A stretch of DNA of 64,000 nucleotides from Planctomycetota bacterium (GCA_019636195.1 JAHBYA010000008.1:104675-168674), one strand, 5' to 3'. Numbered from the stretch's first letter, positions 1 to 8,924 are shown. Notes: generated by a model from the sequence alone, not told the origin. Made by a program: numbers and translations.

Positions 1-1416
1 CTCGTTATTGAATTCATAGCGGTGACGGTGGCGCTCACTGACCAGCTCAACCCCGTAGGCCGCGCGGGCAACGGTGCCCTCAATCAGCTTGCAGGGCTGG
101 GCGCCAAGGCGCATCGTGCCGCCCAGGTTTTTCACGCTCACCTGGTCTTTGAGCAGCGTGATCACGGGGTGCTGCGTTTCCTTGCTGAACTCGGTGCTGT
201 TGGCGTCGCGCATGCCGGCCACATGGCGCGCGAATTCAATGACGGCAATCTGCATGCCTAAACACAGCCCGTAATAGGGCACCTTGTTTTCGCGCGCAAA
301 GCGCACGGCGCTGATTTTGCCCTCGATGCCGCGCTCGCCAAAGCCGCCCGGCACAAGAATGCCCGCCATGCCGCGCAGGCGCGCGCCGACATTTTCGTCG
401 TTCAGTTCCTCGGCGTTGATGCGGTGCACCTTCACCTGCACCTTGTTGGCGATGCCGGCGTGGTCGATGCTTTCATAGACGCTTTTGTACGCGTCTTTCA
501 GCTCGACGTACTTGCCCACGACGGCGATGTCCACCGTGGCGGTCGGGTGCGTCACCGTGTGCACGACGTTCTGCCATGCTTCAAGGTTGGTGTTGCCTTC
601 AGGCAAGCCCAGGCGGCGGATTAGCGCCTCATCGACACCTTCCTGGTGCAGCACCAGCGGCAGCTCGTAGATCGTGTTTTCAACGTCGCGCTCTTCAAAC
701 ACGTGCTTCTTTTCGACGTTGCAGAACATGGCAATTTTGTCGCGCATTTCCTGGGTGATCGGTTTTTCCGTGCGGCACACCAGCATGTCGGGCTGGATAC
801 CGATCTGGCGCAGTACGCCCACGCTTTGCTGGGTGGGCTTGGTCTTGAGCTCGCCGCTGGCGCGCAGGTACGGCACCAGCGTCAGGTGAATAAACACCGT
901 GTGGTCGCGGCCGTGCTCGTAGGCGAACTGCCGGAATGCTTCCAGAAACGCCGCGCCCTCAATGTCGCCCGCCGTGCCGCCAAGCTCGGACAGCACAATG
1001 TCGCACTCGGGCCCGTCCCACTGGCGTATGTTGCGCTTGATCTCGTTGGTGATGTGGGGCACCACCTGTACACAGCCGCCCAGATACGCGCCCTGGCGCT
1101 CTTTGTTGATCACGGTCTGGTAAATGCGGCCGCTGGTGATGTTGCTGCTGCGGCTCAGGGGCGCGGATGTGTAGCGTTCGTAGTGGCCAAGGTCCAGGTC
1201 AGTCTCGCCGCCGTCCTGCGTGACGTAAACTTCGCCGTGCTGAAAGGGGTTCATGGTGCCGGCGTCAACGTTGATGTAGGGGTCAAACTTTTGAATGCGC
1301 ACGCGCAAGCCGCGCGCCTCAAGCAGCGCGCCGATGCACGCCGTGGTCAAACCTTTGCCCAGCGAGCTGACAACGCCGCCGGTAATGATCGCATGCTTGG
1401 TCACGTGCTTGGTCAT
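1..1416 (-). CDS. pyrG: CTP synthase (C-terminus cut by window edge)
   Basis: CTP synthase aminates UTP to CTP using glutamine-derived ammonia, the last step of pyrimidine nucleotide synthesis in the cytosol. The reading frame is open to the window edge, so 472 codons are seen and the last ~60-70 residues expected for the family lie outside. The N-terminal synthetase domain begins [18 protein letters not shown] and contains the [10 protein letters not shown]-loop and the [19 protein letters not shown] segment. The C-terminal class I glutaminase domain shows the GGFGERG oxyanion strand and the nucleophile elbow YGLCLGMQ with its catalytic Cys. The ATG at 1416 starts exactly at the conserved N-terminus; only a weak GAGACGAG precedes it. 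It may be cotranscribed with the small genes upstream, although a hairpin terminator lies between. Confidence 0.97.
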   Translation of the reverse strand, partial: MTKHVTKHAIITGGVVSSLGKGLTTACIGALLEARGLRVRIQKFDPYINVDAGTMNPFQHGEVYVTQDGGETDLDLGHYERYTSAPLSRSSNITSGRIYQTVINKERQGAYLGGCVQVVPHITNEIKRNIRQWDGPECDIVLSELGGTAGDIEGAAFLEAFRQFAYEHGRDHTVFIHLTLVPYLRASGELKTKPTQQSVGVLRQIGIQPDMLVCRTEKPITQEMRDKIAMFCNVEKKHVFEERDVENTIYELPLVLHQEGVDEALIRRLGLPEGNTNLEAWQNVVHTVTHPTATVDIAVVGKYVELKDAYKSVYESIDHAGIANKVQVKVHRINAEELNDENVGARLRGMAGILVPGGFGERGIEGKISAVRFARENKVPYYGLCLGMQIAVIEFARHVAGMRDANSTEFSKETQHPVITLLKDQVSVKNLGGTMRLGAQPCKLIEGTVARAAYGVELVSERHRHRYEFNNE

Positions 1417-1452
1417 GTCTCGTCTCGACTTCCGCGGGCCCGCGCTGCCGGC

Positions 1453-1483
1453 CAAAACAAAAGACGCCTCGCATGGAGGCGTC
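1453..1483 (-). terminator. Rho-independent terminator between small gene and pyrG
   Basis: On the minus strand an 8-bp perfect stem (GACGCCTC/GAGGCGTC, loop of 5) is followed by TTTTGTTTT. It lies between the 77-residue gene and pyrG and would end transcription of the small-gene unit. Confidence 0.8.
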
Positions 1484-1537
1484 CGCCCGGGAGTGCAATC
1501 CTAACCACGCCCGGGCAATGCGCAACGCTGTGGAAAG

Positions 1538-1771
1538 TCAGGCGCCGTAGGCTTCCACCAGCGCCTTGATCTCTTCCTCGCTTACGCCCACCGCGCGCAG
1601 CGTCTCAGTTTCCGCGTCGTCCACAAAGCCGCCGGACTTTTCCAGCCGCTCGGTGAACTTCTGGATTGCTTCACGTTTGCGCGTGTAGGTCTCGCGCAGC
1701 CGAAGCGCCGTCTCTTTCGGGTTCAAGCCGACGTACTTGCGGGTCACCTTGTCAACATCCAGTTCGGGCAT
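1538..1771 (-). CDS. Small conserved-looking protein, tandem paralog 1
   Basis: A 77-residue charged soluble protein of unknown function. The ATG at 1771 is preceded by GGAGGG about 8 nt upstream, so I chose it over the 36-codon-longer open frame. The protein has a basic helical middle (RLRETYTRKREAIQKFTERL) and ends with a short helix motif LRAVGVSEEEIKALV. The neighbour at 1894-2139 has the matching motif LREVGVSEDEIKSLV and a similar middle segment, so the two are tandem duplicates. No signal peptide or membrane segment is present. The terminal motif looks like a small helix-turn-helix or UBA-like helical pair, but I cannot assign a family. Confidence 0.75.
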   Translation of the reverse strand: MPELDVDKVTRKYVGLNPKETALRLRETYTRKREAIQKFTERLEKSGGFVDDAETETLRAVGVSEEEIKALVEAYGA

Positions 1772-1893
1772 GGCAGGCCCTCCGTGCAACACTGCAATAC
1801 TAACGAAATCTGACCCCCGAAGTTTCCTGACAAAATGACTAGTTACGTAATTCAGTTGTAACGACACAAGCAGCGGCAAAATAAAGACTTACA

Positions 1894-2139
1894 TTACTGA
1901 GAATGCTGGGCCACCAGGGACTTGATCTCGTCTTCGCTTACGCCTACTTCGCGCAGGCCGGCAATCGCGGCGGGCGTTGCAGCTTCCCCCCATTGCAGGC
2001 TTTCCGCAAACGACTGGATCAGCCCGCGCCGGCGCATGTATTTTTCATGCAGCAGCATCGCCGTCTTGTGGCCGGGAGTGGTGTGAATTCTGCGTGTCGA
2101 AGTATCGGGTACTTCTCCGCCTGTCGCTGGCTGGACCAT
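1894..2139 (-). CDS. Small conserved-looking protein, tandem paralog 2
   Basis: An 81-residue protein of unknown function paralogous to the next gene downstream. Shared features are the sequence MLLHEKYMRRRGLIQSFAES (compare RLRETYTRKREAIQKFTERL) and the C-terminal LREVGVSEDEIKSLV. The N-terminal ~25 residues differ. The ATG at 2139 has GGAG and GCAGG just upstream. The 122-bp gap to its paralog is noticeably AT-rich for this genome, suggesting that the downstream copy has its own promoter. Duplication followed by N-terminal divergence is the simplest reading. Confidence 0.72.
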   Translation of the reverse strand: MVQPATGGEVPDTSTRRIHTTPGHKTAMLLHEKYMRRRGLIQSFAESLQWGEAATPAAIAGLREVGVSEDEIKSLVAQHSQ

Positions 2140-2489
2140 CCTGCGTCTCCACGCGCCGACACTGATTGTATGCCGCGCGAATCAAGTCTCCAAGCAGAAT
2201 GTGAACTCGCGGCCGCAAGCATCAACCCGATCGCACAAGCCACGCGTGCAGTCAGTAGAAACTGTGCACGATCAGGCCCCGCATTGCACTGAAAGTGCAC
2301 CGCCTTCGCGGCGCATCGAGTGTTTCACTGTGTGAGTCTCTTTCGCTATACTCCGCTTCGAAGTGGACGCAATCGTTGCACGCAGCCGCATCGACAAGTC
2401 CCTTGAGCCTCAGATTGTGCTTGATGCCAGACACACGGCGGCAAGCGGTCAGCTCTATGCTTCGCCGGACACTCAGGAGGGCATGCGCC
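2140..2489. other. Divergent intergenic region, 350 bp
   Basis: This region separates the minus-strand small gene from the plus-strand secreted protein. I see no convincing gene. It holds a TATACT -10-like hexamer at 2347-2352 on the plus strand and ends in the strong AGGAGG site of the next gene, so it probably contains a 5' leader of ~130 nt. Confidence 0.5.
2475..2480 (+). promoter_or_regulatory. Ribosome binding site fixing start at 2490
   Basis: A perfect AGGAGG lies 9 nt before the ATG at 2490. An out-of-frame ATG at 2483 is too close to the site. This fixes the start of the disrupted secreted protein and excludes the upstream extension. Confidence 0.85.
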
Positions 2490-3105
2490 ATGGCGAAATT
2501 TGCGGGCGAGTGGTCATCCAGAAAGCGATGGGTGCCGGCTGTTGCGTTGATCTTCGCGACGGTAGCGGTTTGTGCGGCGCAACAGGCTCAGACCGTTCAC
2601 AAGCCCACATGGGGCCCCGCGCTTCAGCGCAACGTTGTGCCCGTTGAAATTGTGCTCAAGGATGCCGCGGGCAACCCTGTTGTTTACGACCGCCACAGCC
2701 AGACCAGTGCCGCGATCGACCAGGTGCACAGAGTCGATGGCAAACACTCGTGGTACGTGCCGACGCACGTCAGCCACACACAAGGCAAGCTGTTTGGCGG
2801 CTCGCCCTCAAAGCCGGGACTTGAACCTGGCGAATACGATGTCTCGGTCGTGTTCGGCCGCTACGGCAAAGTTCAGGCACGCGTTACCGTCGGCGAGAAG
2901 GGGCTGCGCACGGAGCTGCGCCTGCCGCTCAGCCGCAAGGTCGTGCGCGTGCGCTTTGTGGACCAGCAGGGCCAGCCCATTGCCGCCATCCCGTACATGC
3001 CGAGGTTCGAAGAAGAGGAAGTTTACAACACCGTGCGGCCGGGCGTGCTGCCCGAGCCGGTGCTTCGACTGCCGCCGACACGACAGCAGGATGATCCCGA
3101 CTTGA

Positions 3106-3143
3106 GCGGCGGATTCAATTACAGACGCGCCCGCGGCGGTGGC
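3106..3143. repeat. 38-bp direct repeat, copy 1
   Basis: This is identical to 3180-3217. It encodes GGFNYRRARGG in the original frame. Together with copy 2 and the 36-bp spacer it makes a 74-bp frameshifting insertion. Confidence 0.95.
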
Positions 3144-3179
3144 GTTCATCGCGTCGTACCGCGGAGTACGCTGCAAAAC

Positions 3180-3217
3180 GCGGCGGATTCAATTACAGAC
3201 GCGCCCGCGGCGGTGGC
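3180..3217. repeat. 38-bp direct repeat, copy 2
   Basis: Second exact copy, 74 bp after the first. The spacer 3144-3179 has a small CGTAC/GTACG inverted repeat. Because 74 is not a multiple of 3, the insertion shifts the frame. Confidence 0.95.
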
Positions 3218-4302
3218 AAACCGCAGGCGGTTGTGCTGGACAACGGCTGGTGCAGCGCCACGGTGTTTGACGGCGGCGAGGGCGTCCTGAAGTTTCTGCT
3301 GGGCAAGGACTCTTTCGGTGTTGAGCAGTTTGAAGTCGCGGCCCCGTTCACCAAAAACGAGTACACCGCGAAAGTCGCTCCATCCAGGGCTTGGCAGGAG
3401 TTCGACCCAGCAAAGTTTGAGATACTGAATGAAGGCGACCCCGGCCTGGCAAAACACAACACCCCGGCCTCGGACACAAATGCCCCCCGGTCCACGCGCC
3501 ATGTGCTGAAGTTTGCGTTCTCGCCGACAGTCGCCGCCTGGGCGCGCTACGCGAAGCTGATGCACGGCGGTAACTACGCCCACGGGCGGATCGAGGCCGG
3601 CGGTGTGAGTTTTGACCGCGAGATTGACGCGGCCTCGTGGCTTGAACTTCACTCACGGCCTGCGGGCTGGGAAGTGTTCGATACCGACTCCGGCAGCGAC
3701 CTTGCCAGCCAAGCTGCCCGGCGCCTCCGCGATGATGATCGCAGCTGGTGCCTGCGAACCGACGGCACGGGCCGCGTCGTGGGCGTCTTTGCACGGTTGC
3801 TGGCCGCCGATGGCACGCCCGCGCGATTTGCAGAGGCGTCGGTTTTTCTGCTCGCCGACGACAAGCAGGCGCAGGAAATGCGCAAACTTGAAGCCGACCT
3901 TGCCGCTGCCGGCAAGCGGCCCAAGCCTCCGGAGGAACTGCCCACGAGTGAACAGAACGAATTGCGCGATGCCGCCGAACTGGGCGACCTTGAAGCGCTC
4001 AAGAAGGCCATGAGCCCGGCAACCTACGAAGCACTGGCCAAACGCGAGCACCGCATTCGTTATGCAATGTTCGGCGCATGGTACGACAGCCACCAACGCA
4101 TCGACGCTGACGCCGACGGCTACCTGATTGCGCCGCACTTCAAACTGGAAAAGGGCAAGCAGTACGTGATGTACCTGTGGCACACGTCGCGCGACGATCT
4201 GAAGCCGGATGCACGCATCGTAGTCCGCGGCGAAGGCGACGTGACGGACCTGGGTGTGATCCGGCTGCCGGCCCCCGAAAAGCGCTGACGCGCAGGGCGC
4301 GG

Positions 4303-4899
4303 TCAGCGATTCTTTGTGCCGCGGCCGCCCGCCAGCTTTTTCAGCACCGCGCGACCCCGTGGCGACAGGCGGTAGCCGGTGCCCAGGCTTTCGGTCAGGC
4401 CAAGCGCCTTCAACTTCCGCACGTCGCGTTTGAAGTCGGGGGTCTGTCGCCCCGACAGCGGCGCCAGGTTTCCGGCGCGCACACCCGGGTTGTCGTGAAT
4501 CAGTTGCAGCACCACCCGCGTCCATGGCCCGCCCTTGGCGCGCGCATCCATCTGTGCCAGCCGCTTCAATACGTCGGGAAAGTCCCCTGCATTGGTTCTG
4601 TTTCGCAGCGCAATGCGCGGGTCTGCGCCGTGAAAGTGCAGGTTGATCCTGTACAACACGCCGGGGCGCTGGCCCGCGATGTCGGCCAACAACGCGTCAA
4701 GCGATGCAAAACCGGCTGCTCTTGCGTCGCCGGCTGACAGGTCATCGGTCGCAACTTCCTGCACCGAGTCAATCGCGACAACGCCGACCGACGTGAGCAG
4801 CGTGCCGCCCGCCATTACCGTCGGGCGCCGCCAGCGCCGAAACGCGCGCGTGATTGCGCCGGCCTGAATCCCGTCCAGGAACTTCTGCCTGAACAGCAT
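4303..4899 (-). CDS. ASCH-domain protein with C-terminal winged-helix-like region
   Basis: A 198-residue protein. The N-terminal ~90 residues (MLFRQKFLDGIQAGAITRAF, RRWRRPTVMAGGTLLTSVGV, then AIDSVQEV) match the layout of ASCH domains: the FRxxF...GIxxGxxTxxFRRW start followed by a small PUA-like beta barrel that binds nucleic acid or acts as a modified-nucleoside amidase. Residues ~100-198 (QLIHDNPGVRAGNLAPLSGR, KRDVRKLKALGLTESLGTGY, RLSPRGRAVL) look like a winged helix that senses or binds DNA. The start lies only 2 bp after the stop of the cystathionine beta-synthase gene, so the two are almost certainly cotranscribed. Domain calls come from pattern recognition, and the substrate is unknown. 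Confidence 0.75.
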   Translation of the reverse strand: MLFRQKFLDGIQAGAITRAFRRWRRPTVMAGGTLLTSVGVVAIDSVQEVATDDLSAGDARAAGFASLDALLADIAGQRPGVLYRINLHFHGADPRIALRNRTNAGDFPDVLKRLAQMDARAKGGPWTRVVLQLIHDNPGVRAGNLAPLSGRQTPDFKRDVRKLKALGLTESLGTGYRLSPRGRAVLKKLAGGRGTKNR

Positions 4900-4901
4900 G
4901 G

Positions 4902-6263
4902 CTACAACACCGCCACGAGGTCGGCTTTGGTCAAAATGCCCCAGTCACCGGATGCGCGCTTGATCAGCGCCGCACCGGGGTCGTGCTCGACGACTTTGAG
5001 CAACTCGCCCACCGTGATTTCTTCATCGACGACCGGCAGCGGCTTGCCCATCACCTCGCGCACCTTGATCTGGTCAAGCTTGCGGCCTTCCAGCAGCAGC
5101 TTGAGCAACTGGCCGTCGTACAGCGCGCCTACGGGCGTGCCGTTTTCGAGCACCGGAATCTGGCTCAGGTCCAGCGTCTTTACGTGCACCATGACTTCGC
5201 TGAGTACCTGGCTTGGCTCGGCTGTGACCAGCTTGCGGCCGCGCTGGCGCAACAGAATCTCGCCGGCTGTGACGTCGCTGCGCTCAAGAAAGCCGTTTTC
5301 GCGCATCCAGTCGTCGCTGTACATCTTGGACAGGTAGCGGTCGCCGACGTCGCACAAAAATACGACGGGCAAGTCGCCCTTGCCGGCGCCGTTGGCCTTG
5401 AGCCACTTGACGGCGCCGGCGACGTTGTTGCCGGTGCTGCCGCCCGTAAAGATGCCCTCAAGGCGCACCAGTTTGCGCGCGGCCAGGTAGGCTTCGCGGT
5501 CGTTGACCGCAACCACGTCGTCGATATGCGTGAAGTCCATGGTGCCGGGAATGTAGTCAAGGCCGATGCCTTCCACGGTGTACTGGCGCGGGGCGGGCTT
5601 GGCGCTGCGGTCACGGTAGTACGGCGCGTAGTAGCTGCCGTCGGGGTCGCACAGCACAACTTTGATGTCGGGGTTGCGCTCTTTGAGAAACCTGCCGACG
5701 CCGTTGATCGTGCCGCCGGTGCCGGCGCCCGCGAAAAAGTGCGTCAGTTTGCCGTCGGTCTGCTGCCAGATTTCAGCGGCGGTTGTTTCGTAATGCACCT
5801 GCGGGTTGCTCTGGTTTTCAAACTGGCCGGCAAACCAGCCGCCCGGCGTTTCGGCGGCGATGCGTTTGGCGACATTGGCGTAATGCAGCGGGCTTGACTT
5901 GTCAACAGCGGTGGGCGTGACAATGACCTTGGCGCCGTAGGCGCGCAGCAGGTCGATCTTTTCCTTGCTCATCTTGTCGGGCAGGCAAAACACGCACTTG
6001 TAGCCCAGGTTGTTGGCCGCAATCGCAAGGCCAAGGCCGGTGTTGCCGGCAGTGCCTTCGGTGATGGTGCCGCCGGGCTTCAGCAGGCCCTTGGCCTCGG
6101 CGTCGCGGATCATGGCAATGCCGATGCGGTCTTTGACCGAGCCGCCGGGGTTCAGGTGGTCCAGCTTGCCGACCAGCGTGAACGGCAGGCCGTCACTGAA
6201 GCGCGAAAGCCGCACCATCGGCGTGTCGCCGATGCAGTCAAGAATCGAATTCAGAATTGCCAT
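4902..6263 (-). CDS. Cystathionine beta-synthase (PLP enzyme with CBS domain pair)
   Basis: This enzyme condenses serine (or O-acetylserine) with homocysteine to cystathionine, or possibly forms cysteine. The N-terminal ~320 residues are a fold-type II PLP enzyme: NPGGSVKDR carries the PLP Lys (about residue 44), TEGTAGNTG is the substrate loop, and GAGTGGTINGVG is the phosphate-binding loop. Residues ~335-453 form a regulatory CBS domain pair (VSEVMVHVKTLDLSQIPVLENGT is typical). At 453 residues it matches bacterial two-domain CBS proteins. The substrate loop has EGTAGNTG rather than the more common EPTSGNTG, so O-acetylserine or O-phosphoserine use cannot be excluded. The ATG at 6263 gives the family N-terminus. 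It heads a tight pair with the ASCH gene, and the macro-domain gene lies 87 bp upstream. Confidence 0.9.
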   Translation of the reverse strand: MAILNSILDCIGDTPMVRLSRFSDGLPFTLVGKLDHLNPGGSVKDRIGIAMIRDAEAKGLLKPGGTITEGTAGNTGLGLAIAANNLGYKCVFCLPDKMSKEKIDLLRAYGAKVIVTPTAVDKSSPLHYANVAKRIAAETPGGWFAGQFENQSNPQVHYETTAAEIWQQTDGKLTHFFAGAGTGGTINGVGRFLKERNPDIKVVLCDPDGSYYAPYYRDRSAKPAPRQYTVEGIGLDYIPGTMDFTHIDDVVAVNDREAYLAARKLVRLEGIFTGGSTGNNVAGAVKWLKANGAGKGDLPVVFLCDVGDRYLSKMYSDDWMRENGFLERSDVTAGEILLRQRGRKLVTAEPSQVLSEVMVHVKTLDLSQIPVLENGTPVGALYDGQLLKLLLEGRKLDQIKVREVMGKPLPVVDEEITVGELLKVVEHDPGAALIKRASGDWGILTKADLVAVL

Positions 6264-6350
6264 GGCGGTCCCGTGTCTGCTGTCCCGCGCCCCGTGTCGC
6301 TGCCATTGCTGCGTTGCGCCGGCTCGACACAGGGCCGCGCGCCCCGGACG

Positions 6351-6860
6351 CTAGACCTGTTTCAGGCACTCGTCAAACACGCGCATCATGGTCTTGTCGG
6401 GCAGGTAAAAGCTGACCTCCTCGACCGTGCTTTCGCGCGTGTCGTGGCGCAGCACCTCGCTCAGCAGCAGTTCTGCCACGCGCTTGATCGGGATGTGGCT
6501 GGTCGCCATGCCGATCGGCGGCACAGCCACCGTGCGCGCACCGATTTCGGAAGCGCGCTTGAGCGCCGCACGCAGGCTGTTGACGATGCTGTCCTCGGTG
6601 CTGACCTGGTCGTAGTTCATGCTGGCGGCGTGGATCACCCAACGGGCATCCAGGTCGCCCGCGTCGGTCACCACTGCATCTCCCAAGTCCAGCTTGCCTA
6701 TGGCAAGGCACTGGCGGATGATCTCGGTGTCGATGTCCGGCCCGAGGCTGCAATGCGCTTCTTCGGCAAAGATGAGGTCGTTGTTGATTTCACTGACGAT
6801 GGCATCGGCTTGGGCTTCCTTGACGGTGCCAAGCTTGAGGTGGATGTGTTCCTTGTTCAT
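6351..6860 (-). CDS. Macro-domain protein
   Basis: A 169-residue single-domain protein. HIHLKLGTVKEAQADAIVSE followed by INNDL is the first macro-domain strand and the adenosine-ribose loop (normally vNaAN). GDAVVTDAGDL then WVIHAASM, and TVAVPPIGMATSHIPI, correspond to the later strands and the phosphate-binding glycine loop (usually P.isTG.fG.p). Macro domains bind or hydrolyse ADP-ribose and its derivatives. Here the canonical NAAN is NEINND-like and the glycine loop is IGMATSHIP, so activity is uncertain. GGAGG lies 5 nt before the ATG at 6860. It probably shares a transcript with the CBS-ASCH pair downstream. Confidence 0.8.
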   Translation of the reverse strand: MNKEHIHLKLGTVKEAQADAIVSEINNDLIFAEEAHCSLGPDIDTEIIRQCLAIGKLDLGDAVVTDAGDLDARWVIHAASMNYDQVSTEDSIVNSLRAALKRASEIGARTVAVPPIGMATSHIPIKRVAELLLSEVLRHDTRESTVEEVSFYLPDKTMMRVFDECLKQV

Positions 6861-6935
6861 GAAGCCTCCGCGAGGCGCCCCTTATACGGACAAACCGCGC
6901 GCTGAAAAGCGCTTGGAATCCCGCCCCCGGCCCCG

Positions 6936-6941
6936 CACAAT
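6936..6941 (+). promoter_or_regulatory. -10-like hexamer, leaderless start at 6948
   Basis: CACAAT ends 6 nt before the ATG at 6948, and no Shine-Dalgarno sequence is present. The spacing matches the leaderless pattern seen at other genes here. Confidence 0.45.
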
Positions 6942-6947
6942 CATGCC

Positions 6948-8417
6948 ATGCACGCCGAGGTGGCCTACCTTTTCCGGCACGCGCTGATGCGTGAGGCGGC
7001 TTACGCCCTGCATACGCCGCGTGACCGCGCGCGCCTGCACGTGCTGGTCGTCGATGTCGTTGAGGCCACATTCACGACCGCTGAAGTCGCAGGCCTTGCC
7101 GCCGACCTTGCCGACCACCTGCAACACGCCCAGCAGTTGCGCGCTACCACCAACCTGCGCGAGCTCAAGGCGCTGGCAGAGCGCGAACTGCAACTGCTGC
7201 TGCTTGCAGCCGGGCACTGCCGGCAGCGCTACGAGAACGCCGAGGCCGTTGCGCTGTATGACAGGGCCTGCTCCCACGGCGCCGCCGAGGCCGACATGCG
7301 CATCAGCGCCCTGCTGAACGCGGGCCAGGTGCTGCTGTATTCGGGTTCGCCGGCATCCGCCCGCGAACGTTTTGAACAGGCTGAGCGGCTGGCCGCCGCC
7401 GACGGCTTGCGCGCCCGGCAGGGCCACGCGCTGCGCGGCATCGGCATAGCGCTGGCGCACACGCAGGGCCAGCCCGCGGCAATCCCGTGGCTGGAGCGCG
7501 CACAGGCGGCGCTGCGTGAAGCCGGCGACACCAAGGGCGAGGCGCTGGCGCAAAGCAACCTGGCGCAACTGCGGCGCAGCACCACCAGCATGGATGACTC
7601 GCTGGCGCAGATGCGCAACGCGCGGGCAATGCAGCGGCAGGCCGGCGACCGCAAGGGCGAGGGCCCAACGCTGAACAACCTCGGCAACCTGCTGCGCGAC
7701 ATGGGCCGCTACGCGGAAGCTGAAGCGTGCTTTCTTGAAGGCATCGAGATTGCCCGCGAGCACCGCGACGTGCAGCTTGAAGGGTCGCTCACCGGCAACC
7801 TGTCGTCCCTGTACCGCGATTGGGGCCGCTTTGAGCACGCCATCGAAGCCAACCGCCGCGCACTTGAGTTCGCTCGCGCCTGCGGCGACGCGCGCAGCAT
7901 GGGCGTGGCGCTGACCAACCGCGCGCTGCTGCTGCACACAACCAAACAGGACGCCGCGTCACAGCAGGCCTATGCGCAGGCGCTTGCACAACTGCGCGAA
8001 GCCGGCGACCGCATGTGGCAGGGCATAGCCCTGCTGAACCTGGGGATGCTGCACACCGAGCACAAACGCTTTGCGGACGCCGAGCCGCCCCTGCAGGACG
8101 CGCTTGCAACCTTCATGACCCTCCGCGACCGCGCCAGCGAAGGCGTGGCGCGTGGCCTGCTGGCGGCTGTGTTTGACGCCACGGGCCGCAAGGACAAGGC
8201 GGAGGATTCCTACCGCGGCAGCGTCGCACTGCTTGAGCAGTCAGGCCACGCCGACCAGGAAGCCGACTTTCGGGGCCGCTACGCCTGTTGGCTGAGAAAG
8301 AATGGTCACAACGGCAAGGCCGACGAACATTTCGAGCGCGCGCTGGCCATGTACGCCAGCCGCAACGACCGGGCCGGCGCCGACAAACTTCGGAAGCGCT
8401 GGGATGAGCTGGCGTGA
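6948..8417 (+). CDS. TPR-repeat protein resembling the C-terminal half of a signalling ATPase
   Basis: A 489-residue protein made almost entirely of tetratricopeptide repeats from residue ~70 to the end (for example TLNNLGNLLRDMGRYAEAEA, then GSLTGNLSSLYRDWGRFEHA). It is a MalT/kinesin-light-chain-like superhelix used for protein binding. The first ~40 residues (AYLFRHALMREAAYALHTPR then RARLH) closely resemble the linker that follows the STAND/AAA ATPase module in large adenylate cyclases and kinases. No ATPase precedes it here: the upstream DNA is a short divergent intergenic region. It is either a naturally detached repeat module or a 5'-truncated relic. No signal peptide is present, so it is cytosolic. 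Confidence 0.85.
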   Translation: MHAEVAYLFRHALMREAAYALHTPRDRARLHVLVVDVVEATFTTAEVAGLAADLADHLQHAQQLRATTNLRELKALAERELQLLLLAAGHCRQRYENAEAVALYDRACSHGAAEADMRISALLNAGQVLLYSGSPASARERFEQAERLAAADGLRARQGHALRGIGIALAHTQGQPAAIPWLERAQAALREAGDTKGEALAQSNLAQLRRSTTSMDDSLAQMRNARAMQRQAGDRKGEGPTLNNLGNLLRDMGRYAEAEACFLEGIEIAREHRDVQLEGSLTGNLSSLYRDWGRFEHAIEANRRALEFARACGDARSMGVALTNRALLLHTTKQDAASQQAYAQALAQLREAGDRMWQGIALLNLGMLHTEHKRFADAEPPLQDALATFMTLRDRASEGVARGLLAAVFDATGRKDKAEDSYRGSVALLEQSGHADQEADFRGRYACWLRKNGHNGKADEHFERALAMYASRNDRAGADKLRKRWDELA

Positions 8418-8538
8418 ATTTCCCGCCGCTACCCGCTTGATTTGGCATGGCGCGTCAGTACCTTTTGCGCCCCGGTTCGGTCTTCGGGTTTGAGCGTCCT
8501 TTGGACCCCCGCTGACCGCCGAGATACGAAAGACAGCC

Positions 8539-8853
8539 ATGTACGCGATTGTTGCAGACGGCGGCCGCCAGTACCGCGTCGAAAAAGGGATGGAACTGAA
8601 GCTGGACCGGCTGGCCCAGGAAAAGGGCAGCAAGTTCAAGCTTGAAAACGTGTTGTTGGTGGCCAACGGCGCCGACGTAAAGGTCGGCAAGCCCAAGGTC
8701 GCGGGCGCGAGCGTCGAGGTGGAAGTGATCGACGAAGTGAAGGACAAGAAGTTGATTGCCTTCACGTACCGCCGCCGCAAAGCCAACAGCAAACGCAAGC
8801 GCGGCCATCGGCAGCGCCACACACTGGTAAAGGTAACGGAAATCAAGGCATAG
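8539..8853 (+). CDS. rplU: 50S ribosomal protein L21
   Basis: Large-subunit ribosomal protein of 104 residues, the usual length. It begins [20 protein letters not shown] and ends with the rRNA-binding signature [20 protein letters not shown]. The start is fixed by the conserved N-terminus. It lies 71 bp before rpmA, the standard bacterial rplU-rpmA order. The 121-bp upstream gap probably contains the promoter and leader. The spacer to rpmA contains a short dispersed repeat. Confidence 0.98.
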   Translation: MYAIVADGGRQYRVEKGMELKLDRLAQEKGSKFKLENVLLVANGADVKVGKPKVAGASVEVEVIDEVKDKKLIAFTYRRRKANSKRKRGHRQRHTLVKVTEIKA

Positions 8854-8854
8854 G

Positions 8855-8916
8855 AGGCAGGAAGCAGGCGGCAGGTGAAGGGGCGATTGTCCCTGAAACC
8901 TGAAACCTGGAACCTG
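8855..8916. repeat. Dispersed intergenic repeat (GAAACCTG / GGCAGGAAGCAGG type)
   Basis: The rplU-rpmA spacer is built from two repetitive words: a GGCAGG-type run at 8855-8876 and CCTGAAACCTGAAACCTG at 8892-8909. The same words recur near 24616, 30192 and 44805. Confidence 0.7.
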
Positions 8917-8924
8917 CGGCACCC

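Larger units (their letters stand above)
2490..4288 (+). pseudogene. Secreted protein of unknown function, frame broken by a 74-bp insertion
   Basis: The first part reads from 2490 with a signal peptide (KRWVPAVALIFATVAVCAA). It continues through a beta-rich segment resembling carboxypeptidase-regulatory or macroglobulin-like domains (VVPVEIVLKDAAGNPVV; GLEPGEYDVSVVFGRYGK) to GGFNYRRARGGG, then leaves frame. From about 3185 another frame repeats GGFNYRRARGGG and continues KPQAVVLDNGWCSATVFDGG to the stop at 4288. A 38-bp direct repeat (3106-3143 and 3180-3217) is offset by 74 bp. Deleting one repeat plus the 36-bp spacer gives an uninterrupted 574-residue protein. As it stands, translation ends at about 3290. 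The function is unknown; the C-terminal half has further beta-rich segments and the stretch YLIAPHFKLEKGKQYVMYLW. It could be a real recent mutation or an assembly error. Confidence 0.8.

Noticed and set aside
646..1569. Long plus-strand open frame opposite pyrG
   Set aside because: It is the antisense shadow of pyrG, with low-complexity high-GC composition and no recognisable motif.
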